From: an uncultured Tissierellia bacterium
GTDB lineage: Bacteria > Bacillota > Clostridia > Tissierellales > Peptoniphilaceae
DNA length: 21,897 nt
Assembly (NCBI GenBank): GCA_902489145.1
Contig: CABTYV010000022.1
Coordinates: 1 to 21,897 of the forward strand
Reading direction: 5' to 3'
The notes below the pieces were generated by a model that was not told where the DNA came from, searched no databases, and was given only the letters and a program-made list of their open reading frames with translations. A program made the translations under genes and the position numbers. Within the stretch, counting starts at the first letter, position 1. Each line of letters begins with the position of its first letter. Shown in pieces: positions 9,501 to 15,470 of the stretch.

Positions 9501-10102
9501 AAATAGGATGAGAGCGCGTCCCCCGCCGGGCCTCCTGGTCCCTGACGGAGCTGCTGGTAGGCTTTTTTCAGGTGATCATCCGCATCCTCCCCCACCCGGG
9601 CGAGGGCCGCTTCATACTGCGCCATAAGCTGAGCTGTCTCCTCCAGCTTTTGTCGGCTGAGGGACCCGGCTTCCAAATGATCGGCCATGGTCAGGAGGTC
9701 CTGGGGACCAATGTCGTATTCCTTCAATTCAAGCAGCTGATCTGCTAAGAGGTCTAAAAATCCGGTCCCCCGTACCGATTTTCGAAAGACCGACCAGGGC
9801 GTATCGTCCTTTTCCAGTAAAAGGCGAAGGAGCATCCGCCGTCCCACGGGGGAGAGCACCGGATCCCTTCGTCCAGCCCCTCGGGACACAATTTCCTCCG
9901 CTAAGGAACGAAAGGATTTCACCTGGACTCGAAACAGGACCGACTGGCCAGTAAAATCCAGCAAGGCCTGCTCTGCTTCTACGGTATACTGGTCCGGGAC
10001 CAATAAAATGGCTTTTTTCTTCGGATCCTTCAGGCCTTGCTCGATGGAGCGATAGAGGGCCTGAACGCATCGATCTGGATGGCGAGATACATGAATTTTC
10101 AT
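6548..10102 (-). CDS. addB: ATP-dependent helicase/nuclease subunit B (AddB), Walker A lost
   Basis: A 1184-residue partner of AddA with a RecB-type nuclease domain. The four iron-sulfur cysteines are present: C807 (ACPYQ) and C1147, C1150, C1156 (CQYCPYRALC), with the same C-x2-C-x5-C spacing as Bacillus subtilis AddB. Nuclease residues are seen in GRIDRVD, D971/K973 of VIDYKSG and QLPLYL. The N-terminus keeps the AddB order, strand then helix then ILLVPDQYTVEAEQ. However, where Bacillus AddB has a GRSGSGKT Walker A motif, this protein reads SRHPDRCV, so ATP is unlikely to be bound there. The inactivated helicase-like part normally scans for Chi. The start is supported by GGGAGGAGG about 11 nt upstream. 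The glucokinase gene ends 19 bp before it, and addA overlaps its end. Confidence 0.96.
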   Translation of the reverse strand: MKIHVSRHPDRCVQALYRSIEQGLKDPKKKAILLVPDQYTVEAEQALLDFTGQSVLFRVQVKSFRSLAEEIVSRGAGRRDPVLSPVGRRMLLRLLLEKDDTPWSVFRKSVRGTGFLDLLADQLLELKEYDIGPQDLLTMADHLEAGSLSRQKLEETAQLMAQYEAALARVGEDADDHLKKAYQQLRQGPGGPAGDALSSYFSNTDFFFEHFHSLSAHELGYLSALSLHGRLEGALLLDPLLAKEVLQWPLEGEEETLKKVLDGLVDDAAAFSLSVHFLLQLRRMAEAQGQSVMLAGPEGRDQEQEKEGADPLAALSRAVFSYRPVSAASASSCLSAFEFRNTEDEVSGLSVAVRHLVASGQARYRDIQVILLDWAEYAPFLRGQWAENQLPYFADEEKSVHFHPLIKLVESLLALMEKGPRKETYLALLKTGLLGLSDAEVEIYQKYIEKRQLAGAALEEDRYFTLDDAFYQSLIDRHLPQAAAQLAEETQEAKKVKDQLTALLRPFRQLPEQEQAPFFCQKLYAFLSQPPVYPAFLAYGKRLEEEGEEEGLALHQQLWAELMALLDSAVEISGATPLSPKIFVQMLQEGLADLHLGVIPPGQDQILVSTLLRSRSRTRAYVFILGLTDANLPSSGAGTGLFTELEKEAFRKRGFFLPSSPDFQAEEERLNFYSSLRKVQKKLFLFTSRLSRDNAPLQPSFWLESLRVAGKLPLHFIGSFGPSEAAYARSLRQVLLPKALRQDPAASTWLALKNSLKISPNPEDETLFQRALSYTNERPCLSAPLARTLLQKEREVSATSLEAYAACPYQGFARHILRLEEGRRLALDPLDIGNLLHDSLSAWSGWVNAHLDQVEQWPDALSLAALEGAFDKAKRVQMDQIRRSDPRNAFFLELTWKSLQDASQQVLHQIQHSRFLRMDHELAFGRGQAYPPLPLLQRAPNGVEVSLRGRIDRVDELQIPQTGQVYRQVIDYKSGRRAFDLTRLIYGLDLQLPLYLRAVTRNARPLGFFFMSLRPAPLVKLKKAKDRQAYEKALAQSFLGEVSLDGLLVRDPEVLHAADQAIRETPKQFQSDIYKMGSSRKLLVPQADGTLGPHPDGVSEQERLLSARAMDELMDQALAKASQLEEKRALGILSPAPYRLKNKESACQYCPYRALCRFEPRGQFGKYRSLPSLSLNEWKGAIHD

Positions 10103-10121
10103 GCCTGAGCCTGCCTCCTCC

Positions 10122-11060
10122 CTAGTCCTCTAACAGCAGGCGGGCTGCCCCATACATGCCCGCATCGTTTCCGAGCGAGGCCTGCACGATCGGAATCGAT
10201 CGAAGCCCCGGAAAGGCATATTGCTGGTAATAAGCCACGACCGGATCCAGAAGAAGGGCACCTGCTGCACAAACCCCACCGCCGATAATAAATTTTTGAG
10301 GATCCAAAATGGCGGAAAGAATGGCCAGGGCCCGGCCCAGATATCGGCCCGTTTGATCTACGATCCTCTGCGCCAGCGCGTCTCCCTGTCGGGCCTGGTC
10401 AAAGATCAGGCGGGCATCCAAATGCTTATAGCTTCTTAGTGCGGAGGACTGAGGGCTCTTTCGAAGCAGACGCTCGCACCTTCTGGTGATGCCGGTGGCG
10501 GAGGCGACCAGCTCCAAGCACCAACGTCCGCCGCAGTTGCAAGCCTCCGGCGCCTCCTCTTCCAAAAACGGCATATGACCGATCTCTCCTCCAGCACCCG
10601 TGCTTCCGGTAAATAATTTTCGGTTCAAGATGACCCCACCCCCAACGCCCGTGCCCAGGGTGATAAAAACCAGAGAATCGACCTGAAAGCCGGCCCCCTG
10701 CCAAAATTCCCCCAGCGCCGCAACATTGGCATCATTTTCGACTAAAATCGGACAATGGATAAAACGCGATAAGACGTCAACGATATCAACGTCGCGCCAC
10801 CCCAGATTTACTACATTGCTTACAAAGCGCTGGTCTCTTACGGGGCCTGGTACGCCAAGGCCAACGCCCAAAAGCTCCTCCTTTGATCCAAAGCGGAGGA
10901 GGAGCTGGTCAACCTCCTGGGCCAATTGCTGAAAAAACACCTCGGGAGGAGCGCCTACGGGGGTCGGATAGCAGGTCTCTCCGATTTTTTCTCCCTGGAG
11001 AGAAAAAAGTCCCAATTTAATCGAGGTCCCCCCGATATCGACACCCACAATTTTTTTCAT
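10122..11060 (-). CDS. glcK: ROK-family glucokinase
   Basis: A 312-residue sugar kinase of the ROK family, expected to phosphorylate glucose at C6 with ATP in the cytoplasm. Seen: N-terminal phosphate-binding DIGGTSIK (8-15), catalytic Asp110 in VENDANVAALGE, second phosphate loop LGTGVGGGVI (135-144), and the zinc motif with His162 and C174, C176, C181 (CNCGGRWCLE). The usual Gly before the last Cys is Trp here, a mild deviation. There is no N-terminal helix-turn-helix, so it is an enzyme and not a NagC-type repressor. AAGGAGG stands just before the ATG. It is the first gene of a glk-addB-addA unit and is divergent from queT. Other ROK hexose specificities cannot be excluded. Confidence 0.88.
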   Translation of the reverse strand: MKKIVGVDIGGTSIKLGLFSLQGEKIGETCYPTPVGAPPEVFFQQLAQEVDQLLLRFGSKEELLGVGLGVPGPVRDQRFVSNVVNLGWRDVDIVDVLSRFIHCPILVENDANVAALGEFWQGAGFQVDSLVFITLGTGVGGGVILNRKLFTGSTGAGGEIGHMPFLEEEAPEACNCGGRWCLELVASATGITRRCERLLRKSPQSSALRSYKHLDARLIFDQARQGDALAQRIVDQTGRYLGRALAILSAILDPQKFIIGGGVCAAGALLLDPVVAYYQQYAFPGLRSIPIVQASLGNDAGMYGAARLLLED

Positions 11061-11172
11061 GCTGCCTCCTTTGACGGCTTCGCCTGTTTGGCAAATAGCG
11101 ATTTTTTAAGCAGAGGATCGGCTCCTACTTTTCTATCATTTTATCAGATTCCATCCCTCGATCGCTTCCATC

Positions 11173-11201
11173 TTGCGCATTTTCCCCTTTTCCCCTAAAA
11201 T
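11173..11201 (+). promoter_or_regulatory. Candidate queT promoter
   Basis: TTGCGC (11173-11178), 17 bp, TAAAAT (11196-11201). Transcription would begin near 11208, a few bases before the putative preQ1 aptamer at 11215. The spacing is ideal and the -10 box is good, while the -35 box matches only the TTG. No convincing promoter was found for the divergent glucokinase gene. Confidence 0.55.
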
Positions 11202-11214
11202 AAGCCTGTTGTTC

Positions 11215-11250
11215 AGTGTTTTCTTGGCACCCACTTAAAAAATCAAGGAG
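11215..11250 (+). promoter_or_regulatory. Putative preQ1-I riboswitch overlapping the queT Shine-Dalgarno site
   Basis: The 3' half reads CACCCACTTAAAAAATCAAG and closely matches class I preQ1 aptamers (CACCC, short strand, A-rich stretch, pseudoknot strand). Stem P1 is AGTG (11215-11218) with CACT (11232-11235), with one mismatch at its top. The Cys-like key base C that pairs with preQ1 would be C11230. Pseudoknot P2 is CTTG (11223-11226) with CAAG (11244-11247), which takes up the first G of the AAGGAG ribosome binding site. Binding of preQ1 would therefore hide the start site of queT. P1 is shorter than usual, so this is a fit by eye and not a model hit. The downstream gene supports it strongly. 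Confidence 0.65.
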
Positions 11251-11256
11251 ATTCGT

Positions 11257-11778
11257 ATGGAAAAATTTCATTTCAACACTCGCTTATTGACTCGTCAGGC
11301 GCTGATCGCCGCTGTTTATGCGGTACTGACCTATAGCGCACAAGGGTTCGCCTACGGGCCCATCCAATTTCGCTATAGCGAGGTGCTCAACTGGCTTTGT
11401 TTTCTAGATCCGAAAAATGTGATCGGTCTTTCTCTGGGCTGTTTCCTCTCCAATTTGACCTCCCCCTTCGGCCTGATCGATCTCTTCTTTGGCACCCTTC
11501 ATACCGCTATCGCTTGCATGTTTATGGCCAAAATGCGCAGCCGCTATCTCGCGGCCCTCGGTCCCGCTCTTTTTTCCTTTATTATTGCTCTGGAGCTTTT
11601 GCTGATTGGGGAAATTAACGGGGGACTTTTCCTGGAAACCTATTTCACCATTGCCCTCTCCGAATTGATTATTGTTGCGGTGATCGGTCTGCCGCTCTTC
11701 CTTTTGCTCACGCAGTTTAAGGATTTGACCGCCCGCCTGGAGGACCGCACCATGGCGCCGGTCAAAAGGAAGGAGTAG
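11257..11778 (+). CDS. queT: QueT family queuosine-precursor transporter (ECF S component)
   Basis: A 173-residue, very hydrophobic membrane protein with about five to six helices. The N-terminal motif LTRQALIAAVYAVLTY, then GPIQFRYSEVLNWLCFLDPKNVIGLSLGCFLSNL, and SPFGLIDLFFGTLHT are typical of QueT. The family acts as the substrate-binding subunit of energy-coupling-factor transporters for queuosine precursors such as preQ0/preQ1. The energising EcfA/EcfT subunits are not in the window and are usually shared from another locus. AAGGAG lies 6 nt before the ATG, within the proposed riboswitch. The gene is monocistronic, closed by the terminator at 11818-11866. Scavenging the precursor suggests queuosine salvage for tRNA modification; that part is inference. 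Confidence 0.9.
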   Translation: MEKFHFNTRLLTRQALIAAVYAVLTYSAQGFAYGPIQFRYSEVLNWLCFLDPKNVIGLSLGCFLSNLTSPFGLIDLFFGTLHTAIACMFMAKMRSRYLAALGPALFSFIIALELLLIGEINGGLFLETYFTIALSELIIVAVIGLPLFLLLTQFKDLTARLEDRTMAPVKRKE

Positions 11779-11817
11779 CCCCTAAAGAGCCCATTGCCCA
11801 TGCCAATAGAACAGGAC

Positions 11818-11866
11818 AAAAAAAGGACTGCATCCGAGGCGGGTCGCCTCCCTGCAGTCCTTTTTC
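11818..11866. terminator. Bidirectional terminator between queT and capA-like gene
   Basis: An 8-bp stem GGACTGCA (11825-11832) with TGCAGTCC (11853-11860) encloses a second hairpin GAGGCG/CGCCTC. It is flanked by A7 on the left and T5CTT on the right, so it can stop transcription from both convergent genes. It begins about 40 bp after the queT stop and touches the stop codon of the minus-strand gene. Confidence 0.9.
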
Positions 11867-13276
11867 TTATTCCGTTTTCGCCGGGCGATTCGATTCTTTT
11901 TTCAGTGGATTTTCCATTACTTGAATGTGCGTTTCCGGCAGCTTTTTTCGGTACAAAACCTCATAGACCTGGTCAAGGGTTTTCTGTACCCGGTCGAGCT
12001 CCTGCGCCGTCAGAGTCTTTCTTTTCTCGGGATCCCTGAGGTATTCCTCCGCTAAGAGGGTCTGGTAGTGAAAGCCCTTGTCATTCTTGGTCCGCTTCAC
12101 CCAGGTGGGTTGGAAGTCTACTGAAAGAATACGGGCATGGTCCTTTCCCTTTTGCTCAATCTGCATATCGACGATGACCCCATGCTCGGTGCTATAATTT
12201 TTTGTATTTTCATAACGCTGGGAGGAAATGAAATTACCGCAAGCATAGATGATAAAGGTTTCCCGACCGTCTGCCGTTACATACGTCTCGAAGGGCTCTA
12301 CCACATGAGGATGGTTGCCGATCACTACGTCCATGCCCCACTCACAGAATTGTTTATATTCCTTCGGAAGGCTTTCCATCTCATTGGGGGCGTATTCGAT
12401 GCCAGAATGGCAGTTGCCGATAATAAAATCGACTCCCTCCGCCTTCAGATCCTCCAGATCCTTTTTGATCAGGGACATATCTTTAAAATTGACTCGCTCA
12501 TTGAGGGTTTGGCGCTTGTAGTTTGCTTCAATGCCGTTAAAGGTGGAGGTGTACGCTACCAATCCGATCCGCATCCCCTTTACCTCAATGATCGAATAGC
12601 GCTTTTCCCCTTTTTCGCGCGTGCCGACCGTGGTGATCCCCTGCGCACGAAGCTCGCGCAATGGATTGCTCACCGCGTCCAGCTCCATATCGAGCGCATG
12701 GTTATTGACGGTCGATAAGACGGTAAACCCGGCGTCCTTTAAAGCAGGAAATACCGTTTTGGGGGCATTGAAACGGGGATAGCCCGTTGGTTTCTTATTG
12801 GGATCATACGCCGACTCAAAATTGGCCATGGTGATATCCGCATCCCGTAGATAATGACGGATCAGCGCAAACTCCGCCTTGGCCGCTTCCTCATCGTCCT
12901 TGATCCGAGCAAGGGAGGACTGGTGGTGCATGACATCGCCCATCGCCTTGAGTCGGAGCCGCTTCACCTCTTCTGCCGCGGGCATATCTCCTGAGGGACG
13001 AGCCGGCTGAGTGGAGGAAGCCGCCTCATTTGACTGAGCCGTCTGTTCCAGTGGCCGCTCTTCGATCAGAGGATCGCCCTTATGGGCAACGAGGGTCTTA
13101 CGCTGACTGAGCAGATGCAAAACCCCAAAAATACTGACCAGAAGAATCACGACCAACAAAAATTTGGGCGCTCTGTTTCGCTTCCTCGGCCCTTTCCCGT
13201 GCTCTTCTTTTGACTTTTGGGGCGGATCCGGCTCCATCTGACCATCATGACCCGCATAGATTTCTCGTGCCTTCAT
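11867..13276 (-). CDS. CapA-family (PGA_cap) metallophosphatase-like protein, membrane anchored
   Basis: A 469-residue protein of the CapA family, named after the poly-gamma-glutamate capsule protein and folded like calcineurin-type phosphoesterases. After a charged cytoplasmic tail there is one membrane helix (about 38-56), a Ser/Pro/Glu-rich linker to about 105, then the domain starting at LRLKAMGDVM (108-116). Motifs that follow: MANFES, STVNNHALDM, GLVAYTSTFNG, IGNCHSGIEYAP and VVIGNHPHVVEP, with YACGNFISSQ further on. The catalytic domain should face the cell surface. AAGGAGAC precedes the ATG. The barstar gene ends 36 bp upstream with no terminator, so it is likely cotranscribed with the RNase pair. 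No other capsule genes are present, so polyglutamate synthesis is not supported. Confidence 0.85.
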   Translation of the reverse strand: MKAREIYAGHDGQMEPDPPQKSKEEHGKGPRKRNRAPKFLLVVILLVSIFGVLHLLSQRKTLVAHKGDPLIEERPLEQTAQSNEAASSTQPARPSGDMPAAEEVKRLRLKAMGDVMHHQSSLARIKDDEEAAKAEFALIRHYLRDADITMANFESAYDPNKKPTGYPRFNAPKTVFPALKDAGFTVLSTVNNHALDMELDAVSNPLRELRAQGITTVGTREKGEKRYSIIEVKGMRIGLVAYTSTFNGIEANYKRQTLNERVNFKDMSLIKKDLEDLKAEGVDFIIGNCHSGIEYAPNEMESLPKEYKQFCEWGMDVVIGNHPHVVEPFETYVTADGRETFIIYACGNFISSQRYENTKNYSTEHGVIVDMQIEQKGKDHARILSVDFQPTWVKRTKNDKGFHYQTLLAEEYLRDPEKRKTLTAQELDRVQKTLDQVYEVLYRKKLPETHIQVMENPLKKESNRPAKTE

Positions 13277-13312
13277 ACGTCTCCTTTAGCTGTTGATGCA
13301 AGTAGCTTGCCA

Positions 13313-13579
13313 TTACCAATAAATATGAATATTAAAGCCTTCCTTCGCCTGCAAATCCCCAAAAAGATCCAGAAGCGAAAGGCCATAATCACCCAACTGA
13401 TCCACAATCCTGCGGGCATCGTCAATCTCAATATCCCGTCCTGGATTATCTAACAGCACATCCCAGAGCGCATCGAGATTATGACCAGTATACGAAGGAA
13501 AGTCAAAAATATCAATCATATAGGCATAGGCTTGTTCACGATCCGTAAAATTTTGACCGGAAAGTACATAACGTTTCAC
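13313..13579 (-). CDS. Barstar-family ribonuclease inhibitor
   Basis: An 88-residue protein matching barstar, the intracellular inhibitor that plugs the barnase active site. Seen: the hallmark GHNLDALWDVL (32-42), with Asp36 and Asp40 at the places of barstar Asp35 and Asp39, and Glu80 in AKEG at the place of Glu76. Translation starts at GTG (13577-13579), which overlaps the stop codon of the ribonuclease gene in a 4-bp GTGA. AAAGGG lies about 8 nt upstream. The overlap and rare start suggest that the inhibitor is made by translational coupling after its toxin. Its acidic face and lack of a signal peptide fit a cytoplasmic antidote. Confidence 0.93.
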   Translation of the reverse strand: MKRYVLSGQNFTDREQAYAYMIDIFDFPSYTGHNLDALWDVLLDNPGRDIEIDDARRIVDQLGDYGLSLLDLFGDLQAKEGFNIHIYW

Positions 13580-14145
13580 GATGGATCCCTTTCTGTTACC
13601 AGCAAACGAATGAAATGATCATAATGATCCGGCGTATAAAAGATCAGCCCGTCATTGGAGTAGACCAGACGCTCGGGCCCCCGATGCTCCTGGTAGCCTG
13701 ACATCAAATCGGCCTCAAAATAATGTCGGCCCTTTTTCTTCGGTAAAAGTCCTTCACGATTGGCAAAGACATCGCCACCGATGATCCTTCCCGGCGCCGA
13801 TGCAGTTGTCCAATTTTCCTTTTTAGCGGCCTCCTTGGTGAGATAATTCACCGGCAAGGACTGATAGGTGCGCAAATACAGCGCCACGTCCTCCCGTTTA
13901 AAGTAGGGCTTCCCGCGCTCGGGTTTTGGCGCAGAAAGTTCCAGGGTTGGGCCATCCTGCTCATCACTCCAGGGGGCCTGCTGGCCCACCGACTCGGAGG
14001 AAGGCCTGCTTTCCGCCCGGCCGGGCTGGTCGCCTTGGGCTCCCCGCTCTTCGGACGAGGGAAAGAAAAGACTGTTAGCAATAAAAAGAACGAAAAAAAG
14101 CAAAAGCAGAAGGATGCGCTTATTGAAATTCGACTGTTTTTTCAT
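13576..14145 (-). CDS. Barnase-like guanyl-preferring ribonuclease, exported
   Basis: A 189-residue protein: positively charged start and hydrophobic segment (about 10-28) serving as a signal peptide or anchor, a Ser/Pro/Gly/Glu-rich linker (about 30-80), then a barnase/RNase N1 domain (82-189) of the usual size, about 108 residues. Catalytic residues of barnase are matched: Lys104 (K27), Glu144 (E73, in YFEADL), Arg159 (R87, in ERLVYSND) and His174 (H102, in TPDHYDHF). Long conserved runs include YLRTYQSLPVNYLTKEAA and IIGGDVFANREGLLP. It should cleave RNA after guanosine by transesterification. GAGGGAGATT precedes the ATG. The linker is much longer than the pro-segment of Bacillus barnase, which hints at surface tethering. 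The barstar gene overlaps its stop. Confidence 0.93.
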   Translation of the reverse strand: MKKQSNFNKRILLLLLFFVLFIANSLFFPSSEERGAQGDQPGRAESRPSSESVGQQAPWSDEQDGPTLELSAPKPERGKPYFKREDVALYLRTYQSLPVNYLTKEAAKKENWTTASAPGRIIGGDVFANREGLLPKKKGRHYFEADLMSGYQEHRGPERLVYSNDGLIFYTPDHYDHFIRLLVTERDPS

Positions 14146-14241
14146 AATCTCCCTCTCTCTTCCTACGTTCTATAAGCTATAAGTACCCTTCTCGCGAAAA
14201 TATAGCCTTTTGAGCCCCAAAAAGAAAGGACAAGCAAAAAT

Positions 14242-14284
14242 AAAAAACCCCCTTCGGTCGCCCAGGGCGGAGGAAAGGAGGCTC
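14242..14284 (-). terminator. Probable Rho-independent terminator, minus strand
   Basis: On the minus strand CCTCC (with TT and C) pairs with GGGGG (with AA and G) around an internal loop and a CGCC/GGCG tip hairpin, and is followed by TTTTTTATTTTT. It lies about 245 bp after the GntR gene and 97 bp before the ribonuclease gene, so it separates the two units. The stem is imperfect, hence the modest confidence. Confidence 0.5.
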
Positions 14285-14528
14285 GTTTTGCGCTATTATG
14301 AGTAAATTTATAAAGAACACAACGACCTTAGGGCCGTCAAATCTTTAGAAGCCTTTCACATTAAAAATGGGGCGGGATAAGGCACTGATAAAAAGGGCAC
14401 TAGGCCCCGCGATCAAAATCTAAACGAAGGGGAAGGAGAAAGTGCTGACGAAGCGCAGATTGGAAGCAACGTGCGTTTGAAGTGGGACGAAATGAGCGGA
14501 AGGCCTGGCAGGCAAAGCCTTAAAGCTC
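14285..14528. other. Intergenic stretch with no recognisable gene
   Basis: About 245 bp between the GntR stop and the terminator-like hairpin. No open frame with codon-like composition or ribosome binding site was found on either strand. On the minus strand TTGTGT, 16 bp, CATAAT near 14295-14325 is a weak promoter candidate, which could drive a short transcript ending at the hairpin or run on into the ribonuclease gene. It may equally be just the 3' untranslated region of the regulator. Confidence 0.4.
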
Positions 14529-15236
14529 TTAGATCGGCTCCCCTTCTTTTTTCCACCGTAGCTTCCGCCCGATATGGATTTCTGAGATCTTCCGCGCCCG
14601 TTCCGAGTCATGAGCCTCAAATGCTTCGATCAGCTTCAGATGATCTTCGTGATATTTCAGGAGCAGCTGATTGTCCTTGCCCTCCATAAACTCCTCCCGA
14701 TCCTCCAGAGCCTGATGCTCCATAGATTGATAAATAGACATAAGCACGTCGTTTTTAACCATCGAGACGATGCGACTGTGGAACTTCATCCCCCACTCAT
14801 TCATGGCGTGGATATTCCCTTCACGACACGCCTTCATCATCTGGTCATAGCTGTCGCGAAGATATTTAATATCCGCATCGGTACAGATCTGTGCAGCGAT
14901 AAATGCCGCCTGCGGTTCAATGAGATACCTGCACTCTAAGACTTGATCTCGGTATTGCTCATCGTTGATCATATGAATAAACCGGCTATCTCGAATTTTC
15001 TGCAGCGCATTCTTTCTCACAAAGGTCCCTTGGCCGCTTTTCGACTCTAAGATCCCCATCATCTGCAGTGATTTTATCACCTCACGAATGGATCCCCGGC
15101 TCACCTGAAACAAATCAGCCAGCTCCAGTTCACCGCGGATACGCTCGCCTTCCTTCCAAACGCCTTCTTCGATTTGTTCTATGATTTGGTTCGAGATGTC
15201 CTCATAGATGCGCTTCCGTTTTACCGGTACAATCAT
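14529..15236 (-). CDS. GntR-family transcriptional regulator, FadR/FCD subfamily
   Basis: A 235-residue protein: winged helix-turn-helix (about 8-73) with ELADLFQVSRGSIREVIKSL and the wing SGQGTFV, followed by an all-helical FCD ligand domain with LIEPQAAFIAAQI, MKFHSRIV and YHEDHLKLIEAF. FCD regulators sense small organic acids, often through a metal held by one Asp and three His; here the Asp four residues before the first His appears to be Gly, so the ligand site may differ. An in-frame GTG 12 bp upstream (15246-15248) is almost inside the GGGGAG ribosome site, so I prefer the ATG at 15234-15236. It has its own strong promoter and lies 234 bp beyond the end of the serine dehydratase operon, which it probably controls. 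Confidence 0.9.
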   Translation of the reverse strand: MIVPVKRKRIYEDISNQIIEQIEEGVWKEGERIRGELELADLFQVSRGSIREVIKSLQMMGILESKSGQGTFVRKNALQKIRDSRFIHMINDEQYRDQVLECRYLIEPQAAFIAAQICTDADIKYLRDSYDQMMKACREGNIHAMNEWGMKFHSRIVSMVKNDVLMSIYQSMEHQALEDREEFMEGKDNQLLLKYHEDHLKLIEAFEAHDSERARKISEIHIGRKLRWKKEGEPI

Positions 15237-15267
15237 TGCTTTTCTCACTCCCCTCTACATCTCTAGA

Positions 15268-15296
15268 AATATATCAACTATCATTCAAAATGTCAA
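15268..15296 (-). promoter_or_regulatory. Promoter of the GntR regulator gene
   Basis: On the minus strand TTGACA (15291-15296), 17 bp, TATATT (15268-15273), with a predicted start near 15261, about 25 bp before the chosen ATG. No clear palindromic GntR operator was recognised within it. Confidence 0.8.
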
Positions 15297-15361
15297 AGTA
15301 CCCCTATGTTCATCCCGTTCCGGAGCCTATCACTACTTTCCCCTTTTATAAAATGATGCGT

Positions 15362-15409
15362 AAAAAAAGGCTGTGAAGCTTGAGCATTTGCTACTCAAGC
15401 TTCACAGCC
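15362..15409 (-). terminator. Strong Rho-independent terminator of the catabolic operon
   Basis: A perfect 16-bp stem (15369-15384 with 15394-15409) and a 9-nt loop, followed on the minus strand by T7. It lies about 60 bp after the NhaC stop and isolates the regulator gene from operon readthrough. Confidence 0.97.
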
Positions 15410-15470
15410 TCTCGGCCTGCTGGTAACCTTCTGCGTTTTTTCACCGCTTGCCGCATTCTTTTCCTCTTGA

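Noticed and set aside
12137..12718. Long plus-strand frame of 193 residues inside the capA-like gene
   Set aside because: It is the antisense shadow of a clearly conserved protein and has no family features.
13284..13300. Small hairpin GCAAG/CTTGC between barstar and the capA-like gene as a terminator
   Set aside because: Five base pairs and no T tract, so it should not stop transcription.
14171..14185. Short tandem repeat CTATAAGCTATAAG before the ribonuclease gene
   Set aside because: Only two 7-bp copies; it overlaps AT-rich promoter-like DNA and is not evidence for a mobile element or array.
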